NCBI GenBank assembly: GCA_003864495.1
Contig: ML133475.1
Span: 383,435 to 447,434, forward strand
Origin: Nemopilema nomurai
Lineage: Eukaryota; Cnidaria; Scyphozoa; Rhizostomeae; Rhizostomatidae
Length of the DNA stretch: 64,000 bases
Direction: 5' to 3'
The translations under genes and the position numbers were made by a program. Each line of letters opens with the position of its first letter. The stretch's first letter is position 1. Of this stretch, positions 24,601 to 36,600 are shown in pieces. The notes beneath the pieces were generated by a model. The model was not told the DNA's origin and did not search any database. It saw nothing but the letters and a program-made list of their open reading frames with translations.

Positions 24601-27600
24601 ATTGGTGATTGGTGACACACGTTCGAGCATGATGATCAATCATTAGAGATTGCTGTTAAGTGTTCACCTCAGAATCCAAGTTCCCTTTGCCCAGTTTGTA
24701 CACGATTGTAGTCGGGCAAATTAAGCGAATGAGCAGCCATCCATCCCTAGAGACCTGCATACCGTAGCAGCCATACCTTGGCTTACACTGACCTTGCATC
24801 GCCACTGGATGTCTATCACCTGCAAAGATTAGCTCTTTTAAGCTGTAAGCATAGTTAGCCAAAAAGACATCCAAGTTACAAAATCAAATTTGTAAGTTGA
24901 GTGAAATAGATCAGGGTATAAGTGTATGTGACAAACAAGGAAATAATATTTTTCTAGCGAAAAGATAACAGGCATTTTGATTCTAGAAAAAAATTAAAGC
25001 TACCGAAACTAAGAATCAAGTATTAATATATCAAGAAGAAAAGGGATAAGTTTTAGAATCAAATTAAAAATGATACCTAGGCAATGGACTTTGGTTTATA
25101 TGCATACTAGACACATATTTGCAAGCAATAACGTTAGTGCAAACACAGAGGCGGACAAGCCAATGGCTCCCTTCAAATTTTTGAAAAAATGTCCCCTTTT
25201 TTGCTGGAAGGAGTCTTTTTTGCAAAAAATGAGGCTTGTTGATGTTCCATTTCAGGGTTTATCTGTAGTAAACATTAGCGCAACATATCTATGTTGGTAA
25301 AATGTTGATCGGTGGTAATAAAATGCCCACTGATTCACATTTTTTTCCTGGCCACCTATCCAGGCCTGCTTGAGGCCTTTGCGGTTGATTGAAAATTCTG
25401 AGCAAGTCCGTCAATGCGCAAGGAAGCGATTTAAGGGGAAAAAAGAATAGGAGACAAACCTATCTGAAAGGATTCTGTGGAGCCATTGCAGGATGTTGTA
25501 ACAATGACATCCCCCCGGCAGCTAAGGCCAGTAATTGGCTGTTCATGAGTACAGGGGAGCAATGTATAAGAATGGCCAGTCACTAGGTGATCTTTGTTGA
25601 AATTGATCAGAAATAAGATGATGTTGTTGTCTTTGACTACAGCCAAGTAGACGTCATCGCCCTGAAAAGTTGGAAATATTGCGGGCATATGAAATGCAAC
25701 AAATGAAGATATGATGAGCAATTGCACAACATTTGAAATTTTCTAACAACACATACAGAAGAGTAGAGGTTGAGATTCCATATCAAATTATCCAGAGTTT
25801 CAGAAGGTTGATACCCATGTTTTTGAAATTTTCATCGGTAATAAATCATAAGCAGGCAAAACATTTTGAAAATTTACTCAGCCTACTATTAATTGTCTGA
25901 GTTGTAAACTTTTTCACGATAAAGATCGATCACTTTAAATCTACGGTTTCCTGAATAAATTCAGCCAAAGAAATGTTTAAGCTCCAAGAATTCGGAGGAA
26001 TCCAAAACAGCATTTAAAATACCCACTGGCAAACTGTTCTTCAGCGCTTCACAAATACACAATTTCGCAAATAACTTTGCGCAAGTAAAATTTCATGTGG
26101 CACTGTAGATATTTAATTTATATATATTGGAGATGATTATACATGCACGCTAAATATCATTTGTTTCAAAGGTTGAGTTACGTGATCTTTTTATGGTCTG
26201 GGAATTAAGGAACCACACACCACCTTGGCTGCAATTTGCAGACTTTTAAAATACCAGACTAACATCTGGGTTTTTTTCCTCTAATGCAGCATAGATGTTA
26301 TGTAGATTGAGCTAGGTTTTTTAGGCTTCGGACCATCTTTCCGACACTGTCTTGGGACATTTTCCAGCTAAATTAATCGTCGCCGTAAAAGCCAAGTACA
26401 AGCCGCACTGTTTCTTGAGAAATCTTTCTTCCTCTTTTGGGGGTAGATTTTGCTAAGTATCCTTTTCACCTCCTCTGAAGTTCGTATAAGATAGTCAGGG
26501 GCAATGAAATATTCAGCGCAATACTTTCAAACCATGAATCTGGAGCAAGAGTTACGATTTGAATCTGTTCAGGATTGGGTGCAATGATCTGCTATTCTCT
26601 TCTTGCTTCGTGCAGTCAGATGGTGCCTTTTGAAGGATCTCGTCATTTTGTGTAGTTGAATTCAAGCTATCCAAGGAAGCAACGCTTACACTGTATGCAC
26701 TAGATAACTTTCTATTTTCAATGCCCCTACCACTTTGTAGAATTCGACTTTGGCACTCGAAACTCGACTGTGCTGGGCCATCCTATGCAAGTTTGCTGTT
26801 GAGATACTTTTAACTGGTGTGTCCTCTCATATGGAGCTTTCCATGTGTCAAAATCATTTTACCAAGCTCTTACATCCATGTCTCCTGCATATATCTTTTC
26901 GCATTCTCAGGCTCGTTTTCTGATTGAGTTTCACAAGTCAATGTATCACAGTCCTTTTTCAAACAACGACAGCACGGTATTTATGCAGAAGCGACAATAA
27001 ATCCTTTTTATTTAAATTTCCTGATCATGAGAAGGGAAATGGTCTTTTCATCTCTAATCTTGCGTTGATGAGGACACAGAACTCCGCATCACCTTCAGCT
27101 CTTTTCAAAAGCATTGCCAAAAGTTGGTCATTATAGCAGCAAGTAAAAAATCATCTCTTATTCATTCAAATTAAACTCAGTTAGATTCTTGATAATAACA
27201 GATTACTGCAGAAATCTAATTTGTTGAAGAGTGTTTCTACCAACTTACTTATATGACAAATCTACTCTATTTCGTCTCAATGTTGAATTTGAATGATATT
27301 CATTCACCTTCATTCTGAATCGAACAAGGCGAAGGTTGGTGAAACTTCGATTTCCTTTTGAGTTTGTGAAATAACTTATCCTTCTCCATTGTTTTTTTCA
27401 AGTATGAATCCATATATCTCTTGATGATTTTTCCTTTTCATCTTTATTCCAAAGAAAATTAATTTCATAAACGACTATATTCTCGTTTTGAGTACTGTTT
27501 AAGTACTGAGTAAAGACAGGCGTTTGCCGAAAACATGTAGCTGACGTCGTTAAAAGTGCCTTCAACCTTTCAGCAAAAGTTGCCAGAACAAGGATTACAG

Positions 27601-30600
27601 TTTTCCACAAATTCGGGTACGTCGGAATAGAATTCCGTTTCGTAAACGGCTTTCGCAAGGGAATTCGCCAACTTCAGCAATGGAACACAAGAGTCTAGAA
27701 ATTGCTCTTTACAAGAGAATTATTCAATCTAAATTCATGAAGCATTATTTATGATAAATCTAAAAAATGCATAACTTGAGAACCATTTGTAGTATGATGC
27801 TTAGCTTTTCAAGAGTTTATAGTTTCTATGATTTGTATAACTGATGCGGATTTTGAGGAAAATCACGAGGCTAAAGTGTTATGGTCTGGATGATTTGACA
27901 TGGAATTAACCCTGGTGAATATTGCTTCTAAGAGAAAAGAAATTTGGGACAAATTCTAATTACATTATGATGGAGGAAAGAAAATGGCAGACACTGCCCA
28001 AATTCAAGGACAAAACACATCTAAAGAGCCATAAAATATTCAAGGTGAGAAATGACACATTATATCTAAAATCTCCCCCCCCCCCTCAAAAATTTTAAAA
28101 GCAAGAAAGTTCAATTAAATTATAAAAATTCGACCTTATTGAGATACTTTACCAATAAAAAATTTGAAGACAGAAAGTATCTTATAATGATAAATTTTAT
28201 TAACAATAATCATATTCTGTCAAAAATGAATACATCTTAACAACAAAACATATATTTGAACATACTATACTTCAAAACTATTCAGCTTACCCTCCTGAGC
28301 CAGTCCATTGCAGTGACATGGACAAGATCCTCTTCTATCCACAGGTCATAAATCTGAAGCTTTGTAACAGTAACATCCTTATCCCTAGTTCTTGTGACAT
28401 CAACAGTTAGTAGCTTTATTACACCATTTGAAAAAGAAACAGCAATGCAGCCTTATTGTAGAGAAAGGAAAATTAAAAATGAATTACAACACCAAAAGAT
28501 TAAATGACAAGTCACAAGAAAGTTTTACTGCTACATATAGTTTTAACTGTTAAAACTAATAAAAGAGAAACTAGCTTCTTGTTATTCCTCAAAACTATGT
28601 TAGTATGAATCAGTTTGCTTTGGACAGAACTGTAGTAGAGAGTCGCAGTACCAGTAATATTGAGCATAGATTCATAAATAATTGAGTTTGTGTCAAATTT
28701 ATTTTCTAAAACCATTCTTTACCTCTTGTTGATTGCTCTTGATGAAACCAAGAAACATTTGTAGCACATTCATTCAGCAGAAGAAAACTGCCAACAAGAC
28801 TTGATGACACATTATCGTGAAGAACATCTATTTTTATCTGCCAGATGAAAACCATACCCAGTTTGTTACAGCCGCAAAGAAAGCAATTTACAAACTGTTG
28901 ACAACCTCCTTCACTTCCACCATCAAACTCTTCTTGTTTCACATCTGAGTAAGCGTTCAACCGTGGACACCAATCTGTCCCTGTCATTGCTAAGTAATTT
29001 TGCCTTTTGCTATATTCATAAAACTCTTTTGATAAACTCTCCAAATTCTCTTCCTCCATTATGCAATGTTGTATGGCGGGATCAACAAATTTATTATCCT
29101 TATAATTCTCATACAGCAATTGAGTGACATCAATTAGAATATTTGCACAGCCTGTGAAATGCTCTTCCTTTGATAGGTAGATGTGATTATTTGAAGACAA
29201 AGCTGCTAGCAAACAGCTAGAAGAGATGGAAATTTGTAAAAATGAGATCTTTCAGTCCAACATAACATATTCAACATAACATATCAAGTTTCTTATGGTA
29301 TTGTTTCAAGTAGATAGAAAAAAAAACAGTAAAAAAGTAGAGAAAGCAAAAATGTTGCAAATAGCATTGGAAAAAGAGCAAAAGTTTGATTTTGAAGCTG
29401 TACTTGGAATTCTAATGCCTTTGAGCTCATCTTGATATCATACATTAACACACTTTTACTCTATCTATGATTACAATGATTATAATAAGCTATGAATTTA
29501 TGATTATAAACCAATTAGCAACTTTCACAATGAGAAAATAAGATTGTTAACAGTCACTAATAAGGACTTCTTCAAGGAATCAAAACCTAGACAATTCTAT
29601 ACACAGATTGGCTCATAACAAGAGCAAAGAGTCTGATTCATAGTATGTTTTGAAAAATGATGGAAATCACAAATTAACTGCATTAAGCAAGGCTCTTTGA
29701 GTAGTTCCAACTCAAGCATAAAGAATAAATAATCTTCTGAAAAATAAAATAGCAAACTTTGACAAACCTGCCATTTGATAATGTATTTAATGGGGACCAA
29801 GCACAATCAATAAACAAAGTTGGAAACATGTTTGATTTATTTGGATTCATTGTCCTGTTTAAAGCAAATGAGTATGCATTGGAAAACACTGTGGGCTGAA
29901 CACAAAACTTTGTTGGATCAATACCAACATCAAATGCACATTCATCTTTTGGATTGGCAAGAAAAGACAGTGTGAAATCCAGAGGAGCTGAAAGATCACC
30001 AGAGACAGACCTTTGACTCTGAAAACATTAAGGAATGAGAAAAAACCTATTATTGCAATTACTGTTACTTTGAAAACACTAACTTTAAAGGTCGCCAATT
30101 GCCAAGTCTATTTTGACTCATAATGTTGGTCCCACTGAAACACGACTGGCCGATTGGAATTTACTTTGAAAGAAGCAAGGACTTTCCCATGAAACATGTC
30201 ATCGTTGTATTTGTCAGAAACCCGTATAAGGATATGTCAGAAACAAGAATATGCAAAATTCTAATCATTTTTCGCTATATTTAAATTATCTAGAAAAAGG
30301 TTTGCCTTTAAGTTACTGACTAAAATCAAACAAGCTAAGAATAAGAAACTTGGATCATTTACTTAAACTTCTAAACTATGGATGGCGGCATAAAAACATG
30401 GATAAAAGGATAAAAAATAGTTAAACAAAATTCTGTACTAGCACAAATTAGTCATAAAGGATACGAGAATATGAATTCCGTCTTTGGCTAAAAGACTGAT
30501 TTGTCCGAATTTTGAAACTTTAATAGATCCTATAGTATTTGAAGTGCTAGAAAATTTTAATGAATACATCTCTGTCGAAAAGATATCGACATGTTCCAAA

Positions 30601-30635
30601 TTCCCGCCTTTAAATAATACTTCGCTGGTCGCCAT
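21642..30635 (-). CDS. GTF3C4: General transcription factor 3C subunit 4-like (TFIIIC90)
   Basis: Subunit of TFIIIC, which recognises tRNA gene promoters and recruits TFIIIB for RNA polymerase III. Eight exons: 30635-30465, 30018-29768, 29216-28723, 28451-28291, 25661-25460, 24819-24668, 23730-23382 and 22108-21642. Every junction is GT-AG and phase-consistent, giving 748 residues (human 822). Exons 1-6 form the WD40-like N-terminal propeller; the CAWSP block before Gly-Ser-Cys-Leu-Leu-Ala-Ala-Leu (exon 2/3 join) and the VSRDG strand (exon 6) match the family. The C-terminal exon carries the TFIIIC-type zinc finger: CPVC, then CGKGHTWSRC, CCNC and CPICN, with all metal ligands present. Start choice: the first ATG of the exon, followed by short strands typical of the propeller. 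Intron 4 (2.6 kb, 25662-28290) and intron 7 (23381-22109) hold repeat scraps only. Confidence 0.92.
22435..22640 (+). repeat. Dispersed repeat family, copy 2 (in GTF3C4 intron 7)
   Basis: Shares CTTCACAGTAGTAA, AGCGGAACCAGTTTTTGCATAC, TTCGTCCAACACTCCTTAGAA, AAAGGCTGACAGAATAAATAG and CAGTTGCAGATCGAA with the copies at 9874, 31500, 38690 and 50315. It lies in the last intron of the GTF3C4-like gene, opposite to transcription. Confidence 0.7.
25662..28290. other. GTF3C4 intron 4, no gene seen
   Basis: A 2.6-kb intron with a C11 tract near 28077. The minus-strand frame 27398-27658 and plus-strand frame 26924-27136 show no recognisable domain. Confidence 0.5.
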
Positions 30636-31499
30636 TATTCATAACACGAAATCGAGGCTAAATTGGCGGTAAATAAGAGGCGGAAGAAAAACATTTTTTA
30701 TTGGTACAAGAGGATACGATTTCAAGAAGATTTTTATTTTGGGCGGATTAGATGAAGTTGTCTAAATCTACTTGATAAGGTAGAGGTATGCTAACTGGGA
30801 CCATGTGTCCGAAGACTTCAGAGGGTGCCTCGAAAAGCTAAAAACAAGAGAATATTTGTACAATGATATATCCAATGACAATGATATTAAGGCACAAGTA
30901 AGGGTATACAATGGTTTTTATGTCAGAAATACGAGCAAACAAAGAAAATAAGTTAAATCGAGTAAATATTACCTTTTTGCAATGTTAAGTTGTGGGGTTT
31001 AATAAGTGTGAGGTTGCTGGAATTATTACTGCACTGTACACATTCCAGATTAATCCTAAACCTAACAAGTTTTTTATCATTATAAGAAACCAGTTTGTAA
31101 GAAACCTAGTACTAGAGCCCCAAAAATTTAAGAAACTTTTAGTACTAAATCAATATTTTTAAGAAACTCCAAAAAATAAGATGACTTTCTAAGGCGGAAA
31201 AAATACGTACCGGGTGTCTCGGTAACAATACGAAATAATACAACAATTTACGCACACCTTACTGGGTGTCTCGATAAAAATTACCCCTGTTTTCATACGA
31301 ATAATGAACAAGAGATACGATATCAAATCTTACCGTTGTGTTATTAACTCTAATACAATTAATATGCAAGGGAAGGCGCAAAATTCGATGTGTATCTAGA
31401 AATAAGAAACTTTTAAGAAACTTTTAGTACTAGAAACTAATGAAAAAATAAGAAACTTTTAGTAGTGAGTGAAGTAGTGAGTGAGTGGTAGTGAAGAAA

Positions 31500-31700
31500 G
31501 TGAGGTGTTAAGTAACGCAGATTGGTCAATTATAACCACCCTCTAGTGTTTTCGATCCGCATCTGGCTATCTATTCGGTCAGTTTTTGGTTATCTTCCGA
31601 CGTTTGCATACTCTGAGGAGTGTCGGACGAAAAAGTACTTTTAAGTATGCGAAAAATAGTTCCGCTTTTTCTAGCAATTGTGAAACTTTTAGTACTAGGA
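31500..31700 (-). repeat. Dispersed repeat family, copy 3
   Basis: The reverse orientation carries the family order: Ser/Thr-free non-coding blocks AGCGGAACTATTTTTCGCATAC, TTTTTCGTCCGACACTCCTCAG, AGTATGCAAACGTCGGAAGA, TAACCAAAAACTGAC and CGGATCGAAAACACTAGAGG (read on the minus strand). Confidence 0.7.
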
Positions 31701-33000
31701 CCCAAGCTAGGTTTCTTATAAAAGAAAAAACGTGTAGACCATCACCATCATTACTGTTGCTGGAATTATTACTGGACTGTACACATTTCAGATTAGTCCT
31801 AAACCTTAGGCCATCAGTAATAGGAAGGCTATGCGTGAAAAAAGTAAGAAGCAAGTCCAAAACAATTAGCTTCAGTAGCTGGTAGACATAATGATACTCC
31901 AAATCAATCAATTCCGTTCGAAGAACCATTTTTTGAAAAGAAACCCACAATATTACTTATTGCACACTTTGCATTTCATGGGAACGCAAAAATTTCCATG
32001 AGCGAATTTTATCAAAGTCGGTTGTGACTGGCGACTTACAGCAAGCGAAAAGTAGAGAAGACTCTAGTAGAGCTGCTTACAAGGATTACATTAGATATAA
32101 GAACGACACGAGCAACTTTGATGAAGAAAAAACAACTGAGAAAAGCACTAAAAAAATTATCGAATATCACGAAGAGCAGATTTGGCAGCGGGGCCTCCAT
32201 TGTGGCTGCCATTCAACGGTGGATATCAAAACTCTACCTTTGAATCACTTGCAGGAAACTGATGCTGAATCAATTGATGATGGGTATTGAAAATGATGCC
32301 ATTACAAGAACGTGTTTATATGCTATCTTTCACATGATGATAGCAGGTATATGATGGAGCAGCAACAGTGTGTTGAAAGGAGAGGAGTTGCTACCTAGAT
32401 GAAAGCTCATTATACAAAGGGTAGTAACTATCTATCACTAAAATGGTATCACAGAGAAAGCGAAATTATTATCTTATCGAATTATCTTACGTTTGTTGAA
32501 GATCTTGCATTCTTCTTCAGAATTTTCATAAAAAGATATCATCGTACGAAGGTATTTCTAAAGATACTTTTTTACATGGATATGTGGGAAGTTGACATAT
32601 TTTGTTCCCAAGGATTATTATTAATATTTTGTTACTTGTGTCTTTCTATCATCTGTAAAAAGCACTTGACAATTAAGGCAATCCAGCTCAGGTTAAACAA
32701 TTTGTGAGATATCATACAAAGGTTGTAGAAGGATGGGTTTTTTAAAGACTGTCAAGTTTAAGACGTTTTTAACGAAGATTCCCATTGAATTTGCTCAGCG
32801 GATAAAAGCAGTTTGTACTTGCGAAGAAAACTAAAGCGAAAACTAGTGAATCAATATTAGATGAATATAATAAATGTTGAACGAAAAAAGGCGAAAAAGC
32901 AGAATTGCAGGAGCAAATTCAGAAACTCAGTCGTACATTTTATTGACCTAAAAGACATCTACATTACACGAAAATGACAGGCAAAGCACATTCAACTAAC

Positions 33001-33385
33001 TTAAGCCATAAAAGTACATAAAACTGACAGCGACATTAAAAGGATATCAAACGGTGGTCTTCAAAATAGCATTCAACTCTTATAGTCATTAAAAGTACAT
33101 GAAGCTGTGATAGACCTAAAAAGTATATAAAACTGTGGTAGAACTCAAAACTACATACAAATGTGGCAGCCTTCAAAATTACATTCAACTCTCATAGACA
33201 TTATAAGTTATAGCTGTGATAGGCCTTAAAAGTATATAAAACTGTGGTAGAACCCAAAAATACATACAAATGTGACAGCCTTCACAATAACATTCAACTC
33301 TCATAGACATTATAAGTAGAAGCTGTAATAGGCCTTAATTACTTAAAAGCTTAAAAATATAGAACTTAAAAATACATACAGATGT
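33001..33385. repeat. Tandem repeat, ~110-bp unit, about 3 copies
   Basis: The landmark CATTCAACTCTCATAGACAT recurs near 33070, 33182 and 33290, with intervening blocks AGCTGTGATAGGCCTTAAAAG and AAAACTGTGGTAGAACC in the same order. It lies just downstream of the GK5-like stop codon. Confidence 0.8.
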
Positions 33386-33648
33386 GATAGAACATAACTG
33401 GCTAATCCAGTCCTTCAATCCAGAACAGCTCTGTTACAGAAAATTGCCAGTAGTATTCAAGGATAATTTGCCACGGTCTTTACGATGTTGATGGACTCAC
33501 AGATATTTTTAATAAACACTTTCAAGGGACACAAACAATAAAATCGACCAGCGAGGAGATGATCACACTAACCGGGTACTTCCTAATTACTGTCTTAATC
33601 CTAACTCTAATAAGAAATGCGAAATTATGAAATGAGTTTTGTAGAGCG

Positions 33649-36600
33649 TTAATATTCTCCCTTGTACCAGCCAAGGCTTCTCTTGATCGCTTTATTCCAC
33701 GACTTGAAAGTGGGTAGATACGATTCTTTAACCGTAACGTTTGGCTTAAATGTTGTGCCTGATCTTCGCAGGTCGATAAGTTCTTCCTTCGACTTCCACA
33801 CTCCAGCGCCCAATCCCGCAAAGAAGGCTGCCCCGAGTGCAGACATGTCGTTAAAAGAGGCACGGTCGGTCTCGTGGTCTGTGAGGCACGCGATTAAATC
33901 GACAACAAAATCGTTCCTTGCTACACCCCCGTCGGCTTTGATTGAAGACTTCACCGGAATTCTGATCTCGCTTATGGCGACTTGATACAGTTGGTAAAAA
34001 CGGAATGCAATGGAATCAAGAACTGCCCGAACAACATGTTGCTTGGACGTATCTTTGCTCATGCCTAAATAAAAAATTTAGGAAATGAAAAGCAACAAAG
34101 GAATTTAGGAATTTTAAGCGACAAGAAAGCTTCGAAATATAATAACATGACTTCAAAAAAATCATCCTTTGCTCGTGACATTCAGGTTATTTCCTACTAT
34201 CTCCTGCTTACATCAGCTCTCCTAGTTACCAGGCCATTAATAAGCATGCATACATGGCAAAAGCATTAAATTGTCACGACAAACTGCCAGAGAGAACCGG
34301 AAAAGTTTGGCAATAGCTGGTAATAAAGATCTGTATAGTACAAAGGAGCTTGATGCAGGATGGATTGAAGTTGAACAGAAGGTTACAAAATTTCTTAGAA
34401 TTAGCTGGCAATTAGATGATCTTTAACTCATCAGACTTGTTTCATCAAGCAGGCCTAAAAAGCTAGAGATATTGCCCAACGCTTAGAAAGCGAACTTGGG
34501 AAAACCTTCAACAAGAAGATTACCAATAAGTAAGGGAACAGCATGGGTATCATTGATGGGGGCCTGAATTCCTTGGAAAGCAGGAACGAAATAAACGCCA
34601 CCAGAATTCTCCACTTCCTTGGCCATATCAGACGAATGAGAAACATCATCGAACAAGCCAAGTGTTTTCATCAATTCAACTGATGACGATGTTCCTGATG
34701 TGATGCCTTCTGCAATGAAAACTACCTCTTCCTTAATTTTCCAGCCCACAATTGGATACAATCCTGAAACAAACGATATATGTTTTTGTGTGCATTATCA
34801 ATTGATTAATTTGTTTACAGTTGTTTCACGAGTCCTTAAAACGACATCCCTAGTCTGGAAAGTCCTTAGATCAGACCCAGATGGGGCTCAAGTAGAAATT
34901 TGGAGCATGTCCTCTTATTCTAGAGAAGCTGCTATGAGACTCCAGACTTGCAGGTCACTACATGAAATGGTTAAATAGCAAAACACAGGCAGTCAAGCAT
35001 ATGTTTATTACTAGCCATTATTAGTAGCTTCAAACTGTATAAAGAACGAATGTTATCGTTTGGTGAAGATTTCAATGCGTTGCGTAAAACAGTTTGACAC
35101 TGTAGGAATTTGGAATAATAATAATAATATTTATACAGAATAAAACACTTCAGCGAATTATCGCTGTTATCAACGTGTGTCCTGTTAAAAATAATAAGTC
35201 AAATGAAGCTAATACAATTTTCCTATGCAACTTTTCAATGAAATAAAAGGTTAAATATATTTACGATAGTCCTATAAGCTGTTTAAAGTGTTCGATATGA
35301 GCTAAATAAATCTTTGAGGCTTTTCTTGTATTCAGTAGCATTCGTAATCTTTCTGATTTTTAGAGGCAGTTTATTGTAAATCTTAGCTCCTGTGCAATAA
35401 AACGACTTGCGAGAATATTCAGTCCGGATTTTTGGCATCTTTAAGCTGTTATTGGCATTTCTTGTTTCCTTTCCGTGAATTTGTATTGAAAAATGAGGCA
35501 TCGCTCGAGGCAACGCTTTCAGCTGTTTTATCTTGGTTTCTGACAGTTTCAATTGCAGGACACCGCAGTATGTAAAAACCGGCATGATCATTGAGCAGTA
35601 TATAATTCTGGCTGACTGGGAGTCAAGAAATTTTCTTAACCTCGCCATTTTAGTATATTCTGCATTTTTTAGTATCCGAGAGTGTCGTATCGTATCGGTA
35701 ATGTCATTAAACAATATTATGAACAATAAAGGGTCAAGTATTGACCCTTGTGGTACTCCGGGGTATAGTTCTTTTTCATCAGAGACACGATTATAATAAC
35801 TTAAGACAGCTTTTCGAGCAAACAGGTAGTCTTTGTACCAAGCATATTCTTTTCCGTCAATTCCATATTTTGTTGCTTTTCAAGCAACTTCGAATTGTGT
35901 CCAACGCTTTGCTTAGATCAATGAAAACTGCGCCTACCAATTTTCATTCATCGACACTTTTGCGGATGTTACTCAGCAAATGGGTTGCTGCAAGTTCTGC
36001 TGATAGCTTAGGTCTGAGCCCAAATTGGGAATGCGATAGCAGAGCATTTTGATCTAATTATGTGACAAGTTGACGATGAATTGCCTTTTCTATGACCTTT
36101 GAAAGGACTGGCAAAATTGAAATAGGCCTGTATTGTCCAAGTTTGAGAACAGACCTCACTTATCTACAAGGATGATCTTTGCTTTCTTCCAGTCCACTGG
36201 AGAAATTCCTGTTGTAATAGATAAGTTTATCAAGTGAGCAACTGGAGCTGACAAAATTACAGCAGAGTCCTTCAACAGACCAGGGGGTAAATCATCCCGA
36301 CCAGTTGCCCTATTGCGTTTAATAGATTCCAATATGCGCATGACTTCAAGTTATGAGATTGAATTAAACAAGAATTTTTTATCCGTTCTCTTTTTGATTT
36401 CAGCTGGTTTCCTCCACATAGTCACAAAGTGGAATTGCCTTTTCTTTCAAGCTCTTACCAACATTTGCAAAGAATGTGCAAAACGCATTTGAAATCGTCC
36501 TAGGGTTGCTCGTTTTCACCCCCTATATATCAAAGGATCGTACACACGGCTAATCTTCTCCTTTTGATGGATAAATTGACTTTATAGTTTTCTCTTCCGT

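Larger units (their letters stand above)
30636..33648. other. Intergenic region GTF3C4 start / GK5 stop, repeat-rich
   Basis: Holds the GTF3C4 promoter side and the GK5 3' flank. Content: many AAGAAACTTTTAGTACTA scraps (31100-31700); a duplicated 55-bp segment (31013-31068 and 31752-31806); a dispersed repeat copy at 31500-31700; and a ~110-bp tandem repeat at 33001-33385. The plus-strand frame 32024-32290 (88 codons, Lys/Glu-rich) is unrecognised and has no splice support. Confidence 0.55.

Noticed and set aside
27398..27658. Minus-strand frame inside GTF3C4 intron 4
   Set aside because: Does not fit between the phase-matched exons at 28291 and 25661 and has no family match.
32024..32290. 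88-codon plus-strand frame
   Set aside because: No recognised domain, no splice or codon support, and it lies in repeat-rich intergenic DNA.
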